A stretch of 64,000 nucleotides of DNA from Ypsolopha sequella (lineage: Eukaryota; Arthropoda; Insecta; Lepidoptera; Ypsolophidae), in the NCBI GenBank assembly GCA_934047225.1, contig OW203985.1, positions 2,993,501 through 3,057,500 of the forward strand, read 5' to 3'. The notes beneath the pieces are model-generated. The model was not told the DNA's origin. It made no database searches and saw nothing but the letters and a program-made list of their open reading frames with translations. The translations under genes were made by a program, and so were the position numbers. This document shows, one piece after another, positions 55,351 through 64,000 of the stretch. Each line of letters begins with the position of its first letter. The first letter of the stretch is position 1.

Positions 55351-56855
55351 AATTAATTACTTAATTTTTATGGAATGTTTAACTGTACTAGTAAGTTTAA
55401 ATTCAATCACATAATTAACAACTATCCAAAAAAAAAACACAGGCCAATTATGTTTTCGGTTTTGCTTTAGCAACATTTTTTTTTCCCGTCAAATCATGTC
55501 ACCTCCGTACTACTTACCTACACCCACTTGACAGTGCACTCTTAAAGCAGAGATGTTTTGGTATTCCGCTCAGCCGTAATTTAATTTGCATATTGTGTAT
55601 CTAAATTAGTTTCAGTACTGGAATAATGTTAACTTATTTATTACATAAGTTTAGTGCTGGAAACAGTAATCGAGTTAGAACTAGAAGCTTAGGAGCGTTG
55701 TCGGTAAAAAACAGTAAATCACTCGTTTTTGAGATTAAATTACCCAAGCAGCAAAACTAAATCGTATGAAAATTACAAGCACGTTCCTGCTTCAGCTATA
55801 TAGTTCTAAAAAGGTTATCTGAACACTCGAGTGAATGTTCTTAGAACGTTCTCTCGACGCGATTTACACCTTTCGTTGCTTTTAGATGCTATGAATATTG
55901 CAAGATCATCGTACGCAAAGTCAATTAGTCGAAAGAATGTGAAGTAAATTTAATTTCCTCACCATTTGGTGCTATGATAGCTATCTCTGTGTCATTCACT
56001 CGACTTATACTATTTGCTATAGCTATTTTGTTGCAATGACTCGGATTTTTGATCGTGTGATGCCGTTAGTCAACTAAAAAAAATTGTAGTAATTCAACGC
56101 CATTTTATTGCCTTATGAAAAATAATTATAATCTTTCAAAGTTTGCCAGTTGTTCTTAAATTTTTGCGGAATTTAATTTTTTGATGAAGTTGAGTGAGAG
56201 CCTGTTTTGTACCGACAGCACCCTTAAGTTAGTTATTTACGACGCTCACTATTTCATAAATAACTTTAAGTTACTACAGGTGATGCAAATGTTCGTCAAG
56301 TTATCTTGCTAATAGAAGTTTACAAAAACGTCACCTTAAGATTAATTTATTTATAACTTAAGAGCTACGCTCTTGTAACCGCCACTTATCTATCTTCTCC
56401 TAATGATTTGACCTTTTGATACGACAGAACATTAACTTTTCCTTCACTGGAATGTCAATTAAATTCATTCCATACATAAAAAGTTTATTTAATTGATTTT
56501 ACAGCATCCATTGGACGAATAATTTGGAATGTTGAATATCTCAGATAATTTTCCACAGAATGTCTCTCGATATCAGTAAAATGTAAAGTATAAATTTTAG
56601 TTCTCATCCCCTCCATTAACTTAATAGAATTAGACTGAATGTTCGAAAATTTTCACAAATTTTCGATATTAATTTCTAGCAGTAGCAGAATTTAACCCGT
56701 TAAAGTCACATGGAGTGCTTATAAATTAAGATTATGGCTACATTTTCTCTTTACAATGTAAAACTCTGACTAGCTGATATTTCAGCGACTATATCAGAGA
56801 TCTGGACCTCAGAACATGAAATTTGTAAGGTAGGTTTGTTATATGAGGTAGGCAT
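55351..56855. other. AT-rich DNA, no gene recognised
   Basis: About 1.5 kb of AT-rich sequence with no supportable gene or structured element. Confidence 0.5.
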
Positions 56856-56960
56856 ACGGTCCATCCATCCATCCATCAACCTAGTTCGTCCACTGCTGGA
56901 CATAAGCCTTTCCAGGACTTTGCTACACCCGGCGGTCATCCTGGAAGAATTGCCCATACT
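56856..56960 (-). repeat. RTE LINE 3' end, minus strand
   Basis: CCATCCATCCATCCATC at about 56861-56877 is the tail. GTTCGTCCACTGCTGGACAT follows, as in the RTE fragment at 14318 (ATTCGTCCACTGCTGGACAC). Only the 3' UTR remains. Confidence 0.7.
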
Positions 56961-57330
56961 CATACATGCTGGCCAGGCGGGTTCGTGAGCGCGGTGCCGG
57001 AACCCTCTGCCCTCTGACGCCGCTGCCCGTCACCAGTCTGTTCCATATAAGGCCCGGCTATTAGGGATGGATATACCGCCATCCATCGATCCCAGGCATG
57101 GTGGGCCTCCTGGTTTTTTACCTGTGAGCTGTCCTCTTACTGTCCCCCGAATTACTTCGAGGGGGTCTCCAAGTAAGATGGTGGTACCTCCACAGTCGGG
57201 CCCGGCATCAGCTCTACCACCTGTTACGACATACGGTAAGCTGTATAAAAGTTCACTAGGTACCATTTTATTCTTTAAAAGTAGAAATATATTTTTTGAA
57301 TTCGGAACAACCGTTTCCTCACCCTAATTA
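56961..57330 (+). other. GC-rich transposon-like fragment
   Basis: GC-richer than its flanks. The first part reads VRERGAGTLCPLTPLPVTSL in one frame and resembles the string near the end of the BEL element 2 LTR. A short frame, 57067-57327, reads MDIPPSIDPRHGGPPGFLPV, and I do not recognise its function. It is probably a piece of a dispersed retroelement (inference). Confidence 0.35.
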
Positions 57331-57606
57331 CTGCTTACAAGTAGATTTATTGTTAATAAAGTGTTCACTGTTAATTATTTATTTATTTAGTAAATAAATA
57401 GAGTTATTTATTTACATTTGTAACAACAACAGTTGCTCATCAAAAGTAAATAAACCAGACAGCGATTACAGTAATACTGAAACTTAGCAAACAAAAACAA
57501 AACCGAAATAAATTCATAGTATTTTATGCATGTGAGACATTGGGACACGAACGTAATAGACTGCACGAGTGTTCCAATGTCTAATTATGTCTAGTTGCAC
57601 ACAATT
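57331..57606. other. AT-rich spacer
   Basis: Contains ATTTATTTATTTAGTAAATAAATAGAG near 57380. No gene is recognised. Confidence 0.4.
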
Positions 57607-57765
57607 GTATCGATTCGGCGCAACACGACTTAACTTATTTGACAGAACTAAACTTAACTTGAGCCTTCTGCCTTTTTCTTGCTGTATCGGAAAGACAAAG
57701 ACAGAACTCTTAAAATAAGGTTAGTCCTGTCAATTTAGTTTAATTGTGTTTAACCGAATCGACAC
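57607..57765. mobile_element. 159-bp palindromic MITE
   Basis: The left end GTATCGATTCGG and right end CCGAATCGACAC pair. The arms continue through ACTTAACTTATTTGACAGAA and its diverged complement (CTGTCAATTTAGTTTAATT). The centre has CTTGCTGTATCGGAAAGACAA. A half copy is at 14218-14312. There is no coding capacity. Confidence 0.7.
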
Positions 57766-57905
57766 CAATAACTACTTTATCTACGACCTAAAAACATCGC
57801 GTGACATTATTTATAATATTTTCAACAAACAATTTCACTAAAAATTGGGAAACGAACCTGTCATGATACATTATTTTAACATCGGCCAAACTCTGTCGGT
57901 ACATA

Positions 57906-58193
57906 AAAACCGGCCAAGTGCGAGTAGGACTCGCGCACGAAGGATTCCGTACCATTATCTATAAAAACGGAAAAAAAACATGTCTGTTGTATGGGAGCCC
58001 CTTTAAATATTTATTTAATTCTGTTTTTGAGTATTTGTTGTTATAGCGGCAACAGAAATACATCATCTGTGAAAATTTGAACTGTCTAACTATCACGGTT
58101 CATGAGCCTGGTGACAGACGGACAGACAGACGGACAGCGGAGTCTTAGTAATAGGGTCCCGTTGGTTACCCTTTGGGTACGGAACCCTAAAAA
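57906..58193 (+). mobile_element. Interspersed repeat (GGTTCCGTA family), complete copy
   Basis: Starts AACCGGCCAAGTGCGAGTAG with GGATTCCGTACC, and ends GACGGACAGCGGAGTCTTAG then GGGTACGGAACCCTAAAAA. The ends are inverted to each other over GGATTCCGTACC/GGTACGGAACCC. Copies are at 32617-33465 and 61971-62559. Non-coding; class not certain (SINE- or MITE-like). Confidence 0.7.
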
Positions 58194-58700
58194 CCACTTT
58201 TGATGATGTAATTACCTTGTTGTAGTATGGGAGCAGATAAAGGTTATTTAAATCGTCCCCAAATCTATTTTCGATAACTGTTAAGGAACAATAACTGTTC
58301 CCTTGCATTTTGCATGTAAATTGCATGGAGCCCATCAAAGCATGACTTCTTTTTCTGGGAAAATAATCAATTAAACGTGTAGGTGTATTTTGTCTTAGTT
58401 ATTTGGTTTATTCAAGCTGAAGCGTATTTCTCTTGATCGCCGCAATTTTTCAAGCGGAGCCCAACTTGAGATTAATGATGCCTTTAATATACTGAGCGAG
58501 CGCAATTTCAAGTTATTTTCTTTTACTTTTCCGTTTTATGGCTTAAGGTGTTTTATATACGGTTCCTGATCTTCGCTTTGTTCTCGGCTCTCTTGCTTTA
58601 TGTGTTGTTTTATACTCGTTTATGTATGCAGTTATATACAAGTGTGTACCAGTATAAGTAAGGGATAATTTAAAGCTTCATCCAGACACAATGGCAAATG
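58194..58700. other. No gene recognised
   Basis: No supportable feature. The last bases belong to the element disrupted by the next MITE. Confidence 0.4.
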
Positions 58701-58708
58701 TTTGTGTA

Positions 58709-58979
58709 AATACAAGGTGAATTTGTGAACATCGTCCAAATCCATACTTGAGCCTTGGTAAGTGATCAGCATCATGAACCAATAACGATTTTTGGAAAAT
58801 TCATAAAACGAAATTTCGACTCACCATAGTGATTCACTCAGGACTGAGAGTGAATTACTATGGGAAGTCGAAAATTCATTAGACGAATTTCACAAAAATT
58901 GTTATCGATTCATGATGCTGATCACTTACCAAGCTTCCAGTTTGAATTTGGACGATGATCAAAAAGTCACCTTGTATTA
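58709..58979. mobile_element. 271-bp MITE with 8-bp target duplication
   Basis: Imperfect palindrome. The left end TAAATACAAGGTGA pairs with the right end TCACCTTGTATTA, with strong inner pairing CTTGGTAAGTGATCAGCATC and its complement. TGTTTGTG occurs immediately on both sides (58701-58708 and 58980-58987). An 8-bp duplication fits hAT- or P-type transposition (inference). It interrupts the sequence that resumes at 58988. Confidence 0.85.
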
Positions 58980-58987
58980 TGTTTGTG

Positions 58988-59207
58988 CCGTTTGGCGTGG
59001 AAACATTCGGCCCTTGGTTCAGAAGCGCGACAATTATTCCAACAAATTTCGTCGCACTTGGTTGACGTGTCAGGTGACCCAAGAGCTGGAGCTTATTTTG
59101 GGCAACGCATTAGCTTGGCCATACAGCGCGGTAACGCGGCTAGCGTCTTGGGCACCCTGCCATACGGCAGCGACAACCTTGACAAGGTTTTTTTTTATTT
59201 ATTTTAG
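58988..59207 (+). pseudogene. Mobile-element ORF C-terminus, interrupted by MITE
   Basis: The frame 58983-59207 reads SGDPRAGAYFGQRISLAIQR then GNAASVLGTLP before a stop. This looks like the C-terminal end of a repeat-encoded protein common in moth genomes, but I cannot name the family with certainty. The MITE at 58709-58979 separates it from CAATGGCAAATGTTTGTG upstream, so the original element was cut by that insertion. A poly-T run follows the end. Confidence 0.45.
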
Positions 59208-59634
59208 CTTTAGATACGTTTAATTTAATGTTTATAGTAGATTCTTAATTGTTCAGTTATATTGTATTAATTAATATGACTAATTTATTAATATTAATTA
59301 ATTAATAACATTAATTAAATAAATATGATTAATTTGTTAATAATATAATTAAGATTAATCAATTGGTTTTTACCTTCAGTAAGTTTGCAAACATTTTTAC
59401 AAGAATAAAGAATATTATAATTGAACCCTCACTTATTATTATTAATTGCACTTTATTAAAATTTTCTAATTCCAGCGAGATTACAAATAACTACTAAACA
59501 TGCTGCAAATGTTCGTAGCAGCCATGCTTTAATTTTATAATATTTAAAACTAAATTAGGTAGTCCCGTTGAAGGACCTGCTACTGCCACTCAAGTTAATT
59601 TAAATTTCACATCTCTACAAACTGTAAACTGTAT
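59208..59634. other. AT-rich spacer
   Basis: Rich in TTAATTAATTAATA repeats near 59265-59345. No gene is recognised. Confidence 0.45.
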
Positions 59635-60170
59635 CGCCTTCAGCGGCCTAGTAAAGCTCTTCTCCTTCGAACTCCCGAACACAAGTCAGATATGTTTTCT
59701 TATTCGTTCACTGTATCAGCAATCCGTCTCTGGAACAATCTGCCCTTGTGTGTCCGAGAATCACCCTCAACTAATGTTTTTAAAAATAAAGTCTTCCTTC
59801 ACTATTTAAAGATGCAAAATTGTTAAAATTGTTATCAGCTCTATTTTTGTCGTTCCCGAGTCATTTTTAGAATTACGTCCAATATTTATTTATTTTATTA
59901 TGTAATATATAAGTATTTTTAATATCTTATTTACGTATTTTATTATATTCTTATTTTACTGTGTTTATTTAGTATAAATCTCCCATTTCCCCTATTTAAT
60001 TCCCAACGATTTGAGTGCTTTCTCCTAAATATATATTCTTGGCACTACCCTAAATTATCCTCAACACCTAAGGTCAACTGGAAGATAATGCTAATTAGCA
60101 TTAAGTTCGCCTTTGTACTGATTTATTTTAATGTGCAATAAAGAATTTTATTATTATTATTATTAAACTG
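59635..60170 (+). pseudogene. LINE reverse transcriptase C-terminus and 3' UTR
   Basis: The frame 59635-59826 encodes 63 residues including MFSYSFTVSAIRLWNNLPLC then VRESPSTNVFKNKVFLHYL. The SFxVxAxRLWNxLP...SxxxFKxxLxxYL pattern is the conserved end of Jockey/CR1-like LINE reverse transcriptases. The UTR ends ATGTGCAATAAAGAATTTTA followed by a TTA/ATT microsatellite to about 60165. It is 5'-truncated; the catalytic RT domain is absent. Confidence 0.75.
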
Positions 60171-60239
60171 AAACTTTCAGCTCCGCAACCACAAGTGACA
60201 CTTCATTTTAATTAAACAAGAAAAATATGAAAAAAATAT

Positions 60240-60600
60240 TAACATGACATGAATCCCCGAGAGGGTATCAGACGTGTTCCGAGTGTGAATTCTGAACACC
60301 TGCGTTTCACCGATCTCAATAAAGTGATAAGATGAGAACATTTCAAGCTTCTCACTGCTGACCTAGCAAGAGCTATTTCAGCACGCTAGATGCTAAGCAA
60401 GGATTTTAGCAAATTAAGCTAAATCCTGATAGATCGAGACTGGTTTATTGTTATCTTGCCATGCACACATATACCTATACGATACACATAATACTATGCA
60501 CATAAATACTGAAAACTCATTGGTGCATGCCCGACCGGGGATCGAACCTGGATCTCAAGATTGAGAGGCCAGCGTTTTACTGCTTAGCTACCACCGCTTA
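60240..60600 (-). mobile_element. tRNA-derived SINE, minus strand, with internal insertion
   Basis: Minus-strand head: GCGGTGGTAGCTAAGCAGTA as A box region and GGTTCGATCCCCGG as a strong B box, followed by GGGCATGCACC. The body end CGGGGATTCATGTCATG lies at 60242-60260. Between body and head, about 60310-60480 contains extra sequence absent from the copy at 10194. Same family as 25240. Confidence 0.75.
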
Positions 60601-61970
60601 TACTATTTATATAATTAAATAAGACTTCTGCTAAATTTTAAAACGCAGCTCAAAATTTATTATGTTATTATGTGTTTGATTAAAAATTAGATGTATCAAA
60701 ATATTATGTTATTATGATTAAAAATGAGATTTATTATCGAAATAACCACACACTCGTAGTTACTAAACTATCGATGTAAAAACAAATTTCTGATGCTACC
60801 GTTTATCACACATGAAGCTTTTTGTATCACAAATAAAAATACAAAGCTAACCAGGTTTAAACCTCTGTTCACATTCACAATTCATGACGTAATAATTGTG
60901 CTCAAATGTACTATACGTATATAGACATTATGACATAAACGTATTCGCGAGTCGCTGACATAAACCCACCTTATGATTTTATCACCGCTCGAATGTTGAA
61001 GACGTTGGAATTTATTTGTCTTTTATCTCCGCAAGAGACATGAATTTTAACATCTACCCGTTCGCATTATGTAATTCATGCAGTAAATGTGGGTATTATT
61101 CAAATAAGAAGAGCTTTTCTTCTTTGTTACGGACTTTTGCAACGCCAACAATTTGTCGGATTTGGTTTTTCTCTTCTTTTTAGTCCCGGAACAAAACGCG
61201 AGTGGTTCTTTCCATTTACCAGAGCCCTTATTAGAGATGGGTCAATGAATACCTAATATTTATCATCTCGCTGGCTCAAAAGAGAGCTGAGTAGTAATGA
61301 GAAAACTGAAATAATTCGAAGAGAAAATGGCCTTTAAAATAAAAGCGTATTCCGAAAGGTTTCTAATGGAACCTTAACCAGTATATTCAAGTTTTAAGCT
61401 GTTTAGTAATTTCTTTATAAATATTGCGTTTATATACGTTTATAGAGCGTAGCGCGCTTCTACTAGAACCATGCACGGTGCTAAATAGTGCGAAAATTTG
61501 CTACCATTAAACAAAGATTTCAAAAGCATAGATGAGCCCTGGCACCTAAAATCTATTGCATTGTTTTTGAATGCGTGCGTTAACATAATGCCGACGCGCG
61601 CACACTTATGAGTGCGCAATGTGTCTACCTACGGTCTGCAAACTGATCAGACTACTAAAGTTGTTAAAATTAGTGACTTTAAGTGCACTTAAGGCGTCCA
61701 ACTATCACTGTGTTCAGATGAGCACTGATTCCAAACGTGTGAGCGTCAACCATTTAAAGGTGGAAACATTTTGGTGTTGTCATATTACCTTTAGTCTTTA
61801 GCTTATCTTAACTTTTGAAATCTTTGCCATTAAAACGATTTCGTTAAAACTTCGTCTTATTTTTTTAAATGTGACATTTAACGAACTTTTATCATAACTT
61901 TGGTCTGAGGTTTGTATTTATGTCAACAATCAATTTTTATTAGAACTATTATTCGAGGCGATCATATTAA
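60601..61970. other. AT-rich DNA, no gene recognised
   Basis: No supportable gene. A 60-residue frame at 61619-61801 has no motif. Confidence 0.45.
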
Positions 61971-62559
61971 AAAACCGGTCAAGTGCGAGTCGGGCCTCGC
62001 TCTTTTAGGGTTCCGTACATTTGACCAAATATTTCGAACTAGATATTTATTTAATTTTAGGTAATGCTCTAATTCTGTCAGATATAAAAACGCCAAAATT
62101 AAGTTGATTGAGTGTTTTTAGTATATGTTGTTTAAATACAGCATACGGTACATAATATGCAGAAATTGAAAATTCCTAACTGCTTTGGCCTTTGAGATAA
62201 ACCTCGTAACAAAAATGGTCTAAAAATGGTAACTTTGTTGATAGCCCACCATTTCTTTATTTTTAAAATAAAGAAATAAATAATAATACATTTATATATT
62301 CTCTTAATGAGTCCTAGACAATGACTTAATTCCTACATGCTAGGTCAAGAAAAATCTTTTTTTTTCGTCTCCATTTTCATATAAAATAAATAATTTAGGT
62401 TATTTTGGGTCAACATTTTACAGAACATATAAAAATTTCAGGTTTTTATCTCATTCTGTCTAAGAGCTAGAGACCCGTGAAAGACGAACAGACAGACGCA
62501 CAGCTCGGAGTGACATTAAGAGGGCTCCGATTTACACTTTGGGTACGGAACCCTAAAAA
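61971..62559 (+). mobile_element. Interspersed repeat (GGTTCCGTA family), long copy
   Basis: Starts AAAACCGGTCAAGTGCGAGT with AGGGTTCCGTAC, and ends GACAGACGCACAGCTCGGAG then GGGTACGGAACCCTAAAAAC. It is longer than the 57906 copy (about 590 against 288 bp), with extra AT-rich interior. Non-coding. Confidence 0.7.
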
Positions 62560-63709
62560 CAAAAACAAAATAGCAGATAGTATGGAGGCCAGGCTTCGTA
62601 CTGAAATTTTCAAACTCCTTTAAAACCAAAGATCTGACTTTGATAACCTTTTTACCATATTCCCAATTTGTGCTTCCTGGCACTGAAATATTGGATAAAA
62701 AACCTTTCCCGCTATTTCGAAAGGCAACAACGGAAATTAACCCATTGTTTTCTTTTGAACCTAAAAGCCTTTTGGTGTCAAAGATCAAACTTGAAATGAC
62801 AAACAAACTGGTAAACAAACAACAATCAATCGGGTAACTTTACTAAAATGCAACGATATATTTTTTTAAGGGTATGGATGACCTGAAATTTAGATCTTTA
62901 CAAACTAAACAAATTTTTTGCGGAAAAAACCAACTAAATCCCGAAATCGATTACTCGAATAAAATTAAATCAATAAGAAGTTTAAAATAGAGGGTTACAA
63001 AAGATTTTATTTACAGTAAACAAAGAAATCAATTGACGCTTCAGAAACGTTAGAAGAACTTGGGTATACTATTTTTTTTATTACTGTGGGTATCCTGATA
63101 ATTGCATCGTGATGTTATAACTATATACATTATGCTTAGCATAAAAAGAAGTTAATTAGAAAGACCACTAAATTTACTTACTAAATAATCATACTGCATA
63201 TAAGATTTAGGCATTCAAGCGATAATAAATAGCTTTTTGAGCTTGAGCTTTTTAGCGACCTATAAATAAAAACGCTTCTACTAAGCTTACAATAAATTGC
63301 GTTGATATCTGCATAAACGTCAAAGTTACTGAAAAAAAAAGGACCTGATTGAATAATAATGAAGGTTTCAAATTATCGTAACTAACATTATTTCAGGCTG
63401 AAGTAACGAACCTTTTATTTAAAGCTACATTGTTTGTCGCTTACGATGAAAGTAATAATAGAAGGAAATTTCTGATAATTGCTTCTACTGTAAAATGTTA
63501 TATATGGTGGGTACTTAAACTAAGCTGCTTCTACCGCAAAGAGAAGATATATGGTGCGCAAGTGGAAATTAGAGCTCGATTGGACCGCTCTGAAAGGACT
63601 TATGCTGAGCCAATTGGAGCGACATACTTAGAGCACCAAGAAATTAAATGATGATAGAAATGAAAGACATGTGACAGAATCGTAGCAGATGGATGGTTGA
63701 ATACATTTA
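62560..63709. other. No gene recognised
   Basis: Contains TATGGTGCGCAAGTGGAAAT near 63550, shared in inverse orientation with about 5280-5300. Otherwise no recognisable feature. Confidence 0.4.
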
Positions 63710-64000
63710 TTTTCAATGCATGTGCTCGTAAAGGCCCACTTTTTATGCATCAAAACCGAACAGAAAGTCGATTATTTTGCCCTAGGGCTTTATTGTTATT
63801 TTTTTTTTGTTTGCAATGGTTGGCTAACCTGCAGCCTTTCCTGTGTACCATAGATGTTATACTTTTTTTTTCCACTGTTTAACGGCTCTGGATACAATCC
63901 TTTTGAGCCAACCATAATTTAAAATTCACAAGATTATATTTGTTTTCATTTCCTCACACTATGCATTGAAAAACGTAGTATGATACACGGGCGTAAGAGC
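63710..64000. mobile_element. Palindrome-containing repeat family, copy D (cut by window end)
   Basis: Starts TTTTCAATGCATGTGCTCGT, passes ATGCATTGAAAAACGTAGTA at about 63961, and stops inside the palindromic module (GATACACGGGCGTAAGAGC). Same orientation as copy C. Confidence 0.8.

Overview
This 64 kb window looks like repeat-rich, AT-biased insect nuclear DNA, most likely from a moth or butterfly. That is an inference. It rests on three BEL/Pao LTR retrotransposons, RTE-type and other LINE 3' ends with short tandem tails, tRNA-derived SINEs, Helitron-like ends, many palindromic MITEs, and the lack of any bacterial gene organisation. I found no convincing host protein-coding gene, no true tRNA or rRNA gene and no CRISPR array. 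Almost every long reading frame belongs to a mobile element or a minisatellite.

Layout. 1-8.6 kb: AT-rich DNA with MITEs (2413-2571; 2886-3277; 4048-4457) and a large foldback at 6376-7316. 8661-9720: a 39-bp minisatellite, about 27 copies, open on both strands. 9.7-17.7 kb: a SINE, two hairpins, a 456-bp MITE, a Helitron-like end, degenerate direct and inverted repeats, an RTE LINE fragment (minus strand) and LINE 3' ends. 17694-24772: BEL/Pao element 1, with 415-bp LTRs, a 5-bp target duplication and a frameshifted gag-pol. 24.8-25.6 kb: a TATA-like motif and a SINE. 25635-27081: a 23-bp minisatellite, about 63 copies. 27.8-40.2 kb: Helitron-like end, MITEs, LINE tails, SINE and nested repeats. 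40219-45631: BEL/Pao element 2, with 684-bp LTRs, an intact gag and a collapsed pol. 46043-47543: a 28-bp minisatellite, about 53 copies. 47682-53933: BEL/Pao element 3, with 175-bp LTRs and one uninterrupted 1345-residue gag-PR-RT-RNase H frame that lacks the integrase catalytic core. 54300-54822: a near-perfect 523-bp palindrome. 55-64 kb: LINE, MITE and SINE debris, ending in a truncated fourth copy of the 2.9-kb MITE family.

How the parts relate. All three BEL/Pao elements have near-identical LTRs and matching 5-bp flanking duplications, so they inserted recently, yet each is defective in a different way. Element 2 keeps gag only. Element 3 keeps gag, protease, RT and RNase H. Element 1 keeps the clearest integrase frame. 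This is what mobilisation in trans by complete relatives elsewhere in the genome would look like. That interpretation is inference; LTRs, duplications and reading-frame states are read directly. The three minisatellites (39, 23 and 28 bp) all show higher-order periodicity.
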